From Streptococcus sp. (GTDB taxonomy: Bacteria > Bacillota > Bacilli > Lactobacillales > Aerococcaceae), in contig JABZYY010000060.1 in assembly GCA_015264885.1 (NCBI GenBank), positions 1 to 6,990 of the forward strand: DNA of 6,990 nucleotides. The letters run 5' to 3'. Position 1 is the stretch's first letter, and each line of letters begins with the position of its first letter. The notes beneath the pieces are model-generated. The model saw only the letters and a program-made list of their open reading frames with translations. It had not been told where the DNA came from and did not search any database. Made by a program: the position numbers and the translations under genes. This document shows positions 4,806-6,990 of the stretch, in pieces.

Positions 4806-5393
4806 ATGTATGAATATTTAAATGGAGAGTTAGCGCATATCTTACCAACAGCCATTGTTGTCGATGTGCATGGTGTAGGGTATCAAGTAGTCTTTGCAAA
4901 CCCATACCGCCTACAAGATTCTCTGAAGAAGCAAATTAAAGTTTTAGTACAACAAGTCGTTCGTGAGGATTCCATTACTTTATATGGATTTATTTCAAGC
5001 GAAGAACGCGAATTATTCCAACGTTTAATTAGCGTTTCTGGTATCGGTCCAAAGAGTGCGATGAGTATTTTGGCAAATGACGATACAGAAGGTTTCGTGA
5101 ATGCTGTAGAAAGTGGGAATGTCACTTATTTAACAAAATTCCCTGGTGTTGGAAAGAAAACTGCACAAAAAATTATTTTGGACTTGAAAGGGAAGTTCGA
5201 AGCACTGCCTGAAGAGACGACGAAAGCAGTTGTTTCAACAAACCAAGCAACTCTTGAAGAAGCGAAAGAAGCCTTACTTGGTCTTGGGTATTCTGCAAAA
5301 GAAATTACAAAGATTTGGAATTCGCTGGAAGCTGCTGCTCCAAGTACGACGCAAGAGGCATTAAAAGTGGCCTTTAAACTATTGATGAAATAA
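4806..5393 (+). CDS. ruvA: Holliday junction branch migration protein RuvA
   Basis: A 195-residue protein that binds four-way junctions as a tetramer and loads the RuvB motor during recombinational repair. The N-terminal OB-fold domain (about 1-62) starts MYEYLNGEL and contains the HGVGYQV segment (22-28). Two helix-hairpin-helix motifs follow in domain II: VSGIGPKSA (77-85) and FPGVGKKTA (112-120). A flexible linker after about residue 135 leads to domain III (EEAKEALLGLGYSAKEI), which contacts RuvB. The length is typical of the family. The ATG has AAAGGAG 8 bases upstream. It is the first gene of the operon, with ruvB starting 12 bases after its stop. Confidence 0.97.
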   Translation: MYEYLNGELAHILPTAIVVDVHGVGYQVVFANPYRLQDSLKKQIKVLVQQVVREDSITLYGFISSEERELFQRLISVSGIGPKSAMSILANDDTEGFVNAVESGNVTYLTKFPGVGKKTAQKIILDLKGKFEALPEETTKAVVSTNQATLEEAKEALLGLGYSAKEITKIWNSLEAAAPSTTQEALKVAFKLLMK

Positions 5394-5394
5394 T

Positions 5395-5400
5395 GGAGGA
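5395..5400 (+). promoter_or_regulatory. Ribosome binding site fixing the GTG start of ruvB
   Basis: GGAGGA begins one base after the ruvA stop codon and ends 5 bases before the GTG at 5406. Confidence 0.88.
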
Positions 5401-5405
5401 TTATC

Positions 5406-6413
5406 GTGGAGGAAGAACGTTTTATTGACCAAAACCCGCTTGACGAAGGGGAAGTACAAGACGAATTATCACTGCGTCCACAGACGTTACAACAATATAT
5501 CGGCCAACAAAAAGTAAAAGAAGAACTTGCCATCTATATTCAAGCAGCTCGCAGTCGTTCAGAAGCCTTGGATCACGTGTTACTATACGGACCTCCAGGA
5601 CTTGGAAAGACGACCTTAGCGATGGTGATTGCCAATGAATTAGAAGTCGGCATTAAGACGACGAGTGGCCCTGCGATTGAACGCCCGGGGGACTTAGTGG
5701 CTCTCTTAAATGACTTGGAAGCCGGAGATGTTTTATTTATCGATGAAATTCACCGCTTGCCACGTGTCGTGGAAGAGATGTTGTATTCTGCGATGGAAGA
5801 TTTCTTCGTAGATATCGTGGTGGGTCAAGGGCCAACTGCGCATCCGGTACATTTTCCATTGCCACCGTTCACGTTAATTGGAGCGACGACTCGTGCAGGG
5901 GCTCTTTCTGCACCGCTTCGTGACCGTTTTGGAATTGTGGAGCATATGGAGTATTATGATGAAGCTTCACTTTCTGAGATTGTAAAACGCAGTGCGAATG
6001 TCTTTGATAGTGAAATTAAAGATGAGGCAGCTCTTGAGATTGCACTTCGCTCTCGTGGAACACCACGTATTGCCAATCGTCTCTTGAAACGTGTACGTGA
6101 CTTTTCTCAAGTATACGAAGAAGGCATGATTTCAAAAGAAATTACGCAGCAAGCTCTAAAAGTCTTGCGAGTAGACGCTAAAGGATTGGATCATATCGAC
6201 CGTAAATTATTGACGGCGATGATTGATTTATACGATGGTGGACCAGTTGGACTAGGTGCGATTTCTGCAAACATTTCAGAAGATGCGGAGACCATCGAAG
6301 ATATGTATGAACCGTATTTATTGCAAATTGGATTTTTAAAACGGACATCACGCGGACGTGTGGTGACGCCTGAAGGATATGCCCACTTAGGGCGCTTATA
6401 TCCTTTATCGTAA
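5406..6413 (+). CDS. ruvB: Holliday junction branch migration ATPase RuvB
   Basis: A 335-residue AAA+ ATPase. Hexameric rings bind RuvA at the junction and pump DNA to drive branch migration. The Walker A motif is GPPGLGKT (residues 62-69, Lys68), Walker B is LFIDEIH (110-116, Asp113/Glu114), sensor 1 is GATTRAG (159-165), and the arginine finger in LRDRFG is Arg174, at the same position as in E. coli RuvB. The C-terminal winged-helix domain carries GPVGLGAI and [17 protein letters not shown], which contact DNA. All catalytic elements are present and the length is normal. Translation starts at GTG with a strong ribosome binding site. It follows ruvA by 12 bases and precedes queA by 14, so all three are co-transcribed. 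As in Bacilli generally, no ruvC lies beside it; RecU resolves junctions there. Confidence 0.98.
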   Translation: MEEERFIDQNPLDEGEVQDELSLRPQTLQQYIGQQKVKEELAIYIQAARSRSEALDHVLLYGPPGLGKTTLAMVIANELEVGIKTTSGPAIERPGDLVALLNDLEAGDVLFIDEIHRLPRVVEEMLYSAMEDFFVDIVVGQGPTAHPVHFPLPPFTLIGATTRAGALSAPLRDRFGIVEHMEYYDEASLSEIVKRSANVFDSEIKDEAALEIALRSRGTPRIANRLLKRVRDFSQVYEEGMISKEITQQALKVLRVDAKGLDHIDRKLLTAMIDLYDGGPVGLGAISANISEDAETIEDMYEPYLLQIGFLKRTSRGRVVTPEGYAHLGRLYPLS

Positions 6414-6427
6414 GAAAGGAACTAGAA

Positions 6428-6990
6428 ATGAACTATACAACAAAAGATTTTGACTTCGATTTACCCGAAGAATTAATCGCGCAAACTCCATTGAAAGACC
6501 GTACGTCTTCACGTTTATTAGTGGTGAATAAAACAACACATACGATTGAAGATAAACATTTTTCTGACCTGTTAGAAGAGTTGGAAGAAGGAGATACACT
6601 TGTTGTGAATAACACGCGTGTATTGCCAGCACGTCTTTATGGAACGAAAGAAGAAACAGGAGCTCATATTGAGGTGCTCCTATTAACAAATACGGAAGGC
6701 GACAAGTGGGAAACTCTTGTAAAACCTGCCAAACGTATGAAAGTGGGTAGTGTGGTTTCGTTTGGAGACGGTCGACTTAAAGCAACAGTTGTCGAAGAAT
6801 TAGAACAAGGTGGACGTATCATTGAGTTTTCTTACGAAGGAGTATTCCTTGAAGTGTTGGAATCTCTTGGTGAAATGCCATTACCGCCTTATATCAAAGA
6901 ACGTTTAGAAGATAAAGAACGTTATCAAACAGTGTATGCTAAAGAGAATGGATCTGCAGCAGCTCCAACAGCTGGATTGCACTTCACAGA
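6428..6990 (+). CDS. queA: S-adenosylmethionine:tRNA ribosyltransferase-isomerase QueA, 3'-truncated by window edge
   Basis: The frame starts at the ATG at 6428, with AAAGGA (6415-6420) 7 bases upstream, and stays open to the window end, giving 187 complete codons of about 340-350 expected. QueA transfers and rearranges the ribosyl part of S-adenosylmethionine onto preQ1 in the wobble position of GUN-anticodon tRNAs, making epoxyqueuosine. Family hallmarks visible are [15 protein letters not shown] near the N-terminus (residues 8-22), [15 protein letters not shown] (56-70), GEMPLPPYI, and the start of the [18 protein letters not shown] block at the edge. It is the third gene of the operon after ruvAB. 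In many Bacilli tgt follows queA, but that region is outside the window. Confidence 0.95.
   Translation, partial: MNYTTKDFDFDLPEELIAQTPLKDRTSSRLLVVNKTTHTIEDKHFSDLLEELEEGDTLVVNNTRVLPARLYGTKEETGAHIEVLLLTNTEGDKWETLVKPAKRMKVGSVVSFGDGRLKATVVEELEQGGRIIEFSYEGVFLEVLESLGEMPLPPYIKERLEDKERYQTVYAKENGSAAAPTAGLHFT

Noticed and set aside
5126..5533. 135-codon - strand open frame over the ruvA-ruvB junction
   Set aside because: Serine/phenylalanine/cysteine-rich antisense shadow of two certain genes, with no ribosome binding site.

Overview
The window is a piece of a low-GC Firmicutes chromosome, most likely order Lactobacillales. Evidence for this is the A+T-rich codon use, strong GGAGG-type ribosome binding sites with several GTG starts, extended -10 promoters, intrinsic terminators after most genes, and the ruvA-ruvB-queA order that is usual in Bacilli. 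The proteins look closest to Carnobacteriaceae/Granulicatella-type sequences, but that is recollection and was not tested by a search.

Layout: (1) 1-573, the 3' part of an esterase-family alpha/beta hydrolase on the + strand, followed by a bidirectional terminator that also serves a tRNA-Arg(CCU) gene on the - strand (617-690). (2) 691-1132, a non-coding stretch dominated by a roughly 250-bp imperfect palindrome (827-1075) of unknown identity. (3) 1133-2343, two - strand genes with a 4-base start/stop overlap that form a split ThrE/YjjPB-type exporter, with a clear promoter at 2375-2403. (4) 2553-3542, pta (phosphotransacetylase) on the + strand. (5) 3543-4123, about 580 bp without a convincing protein gene. 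It holds diverged hairpin repeats, a perfect bidirectional terminator, a candidate small RNA on the - strand, and an A+T-rich promoter region with a perfect 11-bp inverted repeat. (6) 4124-4663, an NAD(P)H-dependent FMN reductase-type flavoprotein with its own terminator. (7) 4806-6990, the ruvA-ruvB-queA operon, with queA cut by the window end.

Functionally this is mostly core metabolism and maintenance: acetyl-phosphate/acetate metabolism (Pta), small-metabolite export, flavin redox chemistry, Holliday junction migration (RuvAB) and queuosine synthesis on tRNA (QueA). No CRISPR array, transposase, phage gene or defence system is visible. The least explained parts are the two non-coding regions, 691-1132 and 3543-4123. 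They carry large imperfect palindromes and a plausible promoter-hairpin-terminator small RNA, and they are where new biology, if any, would lie.
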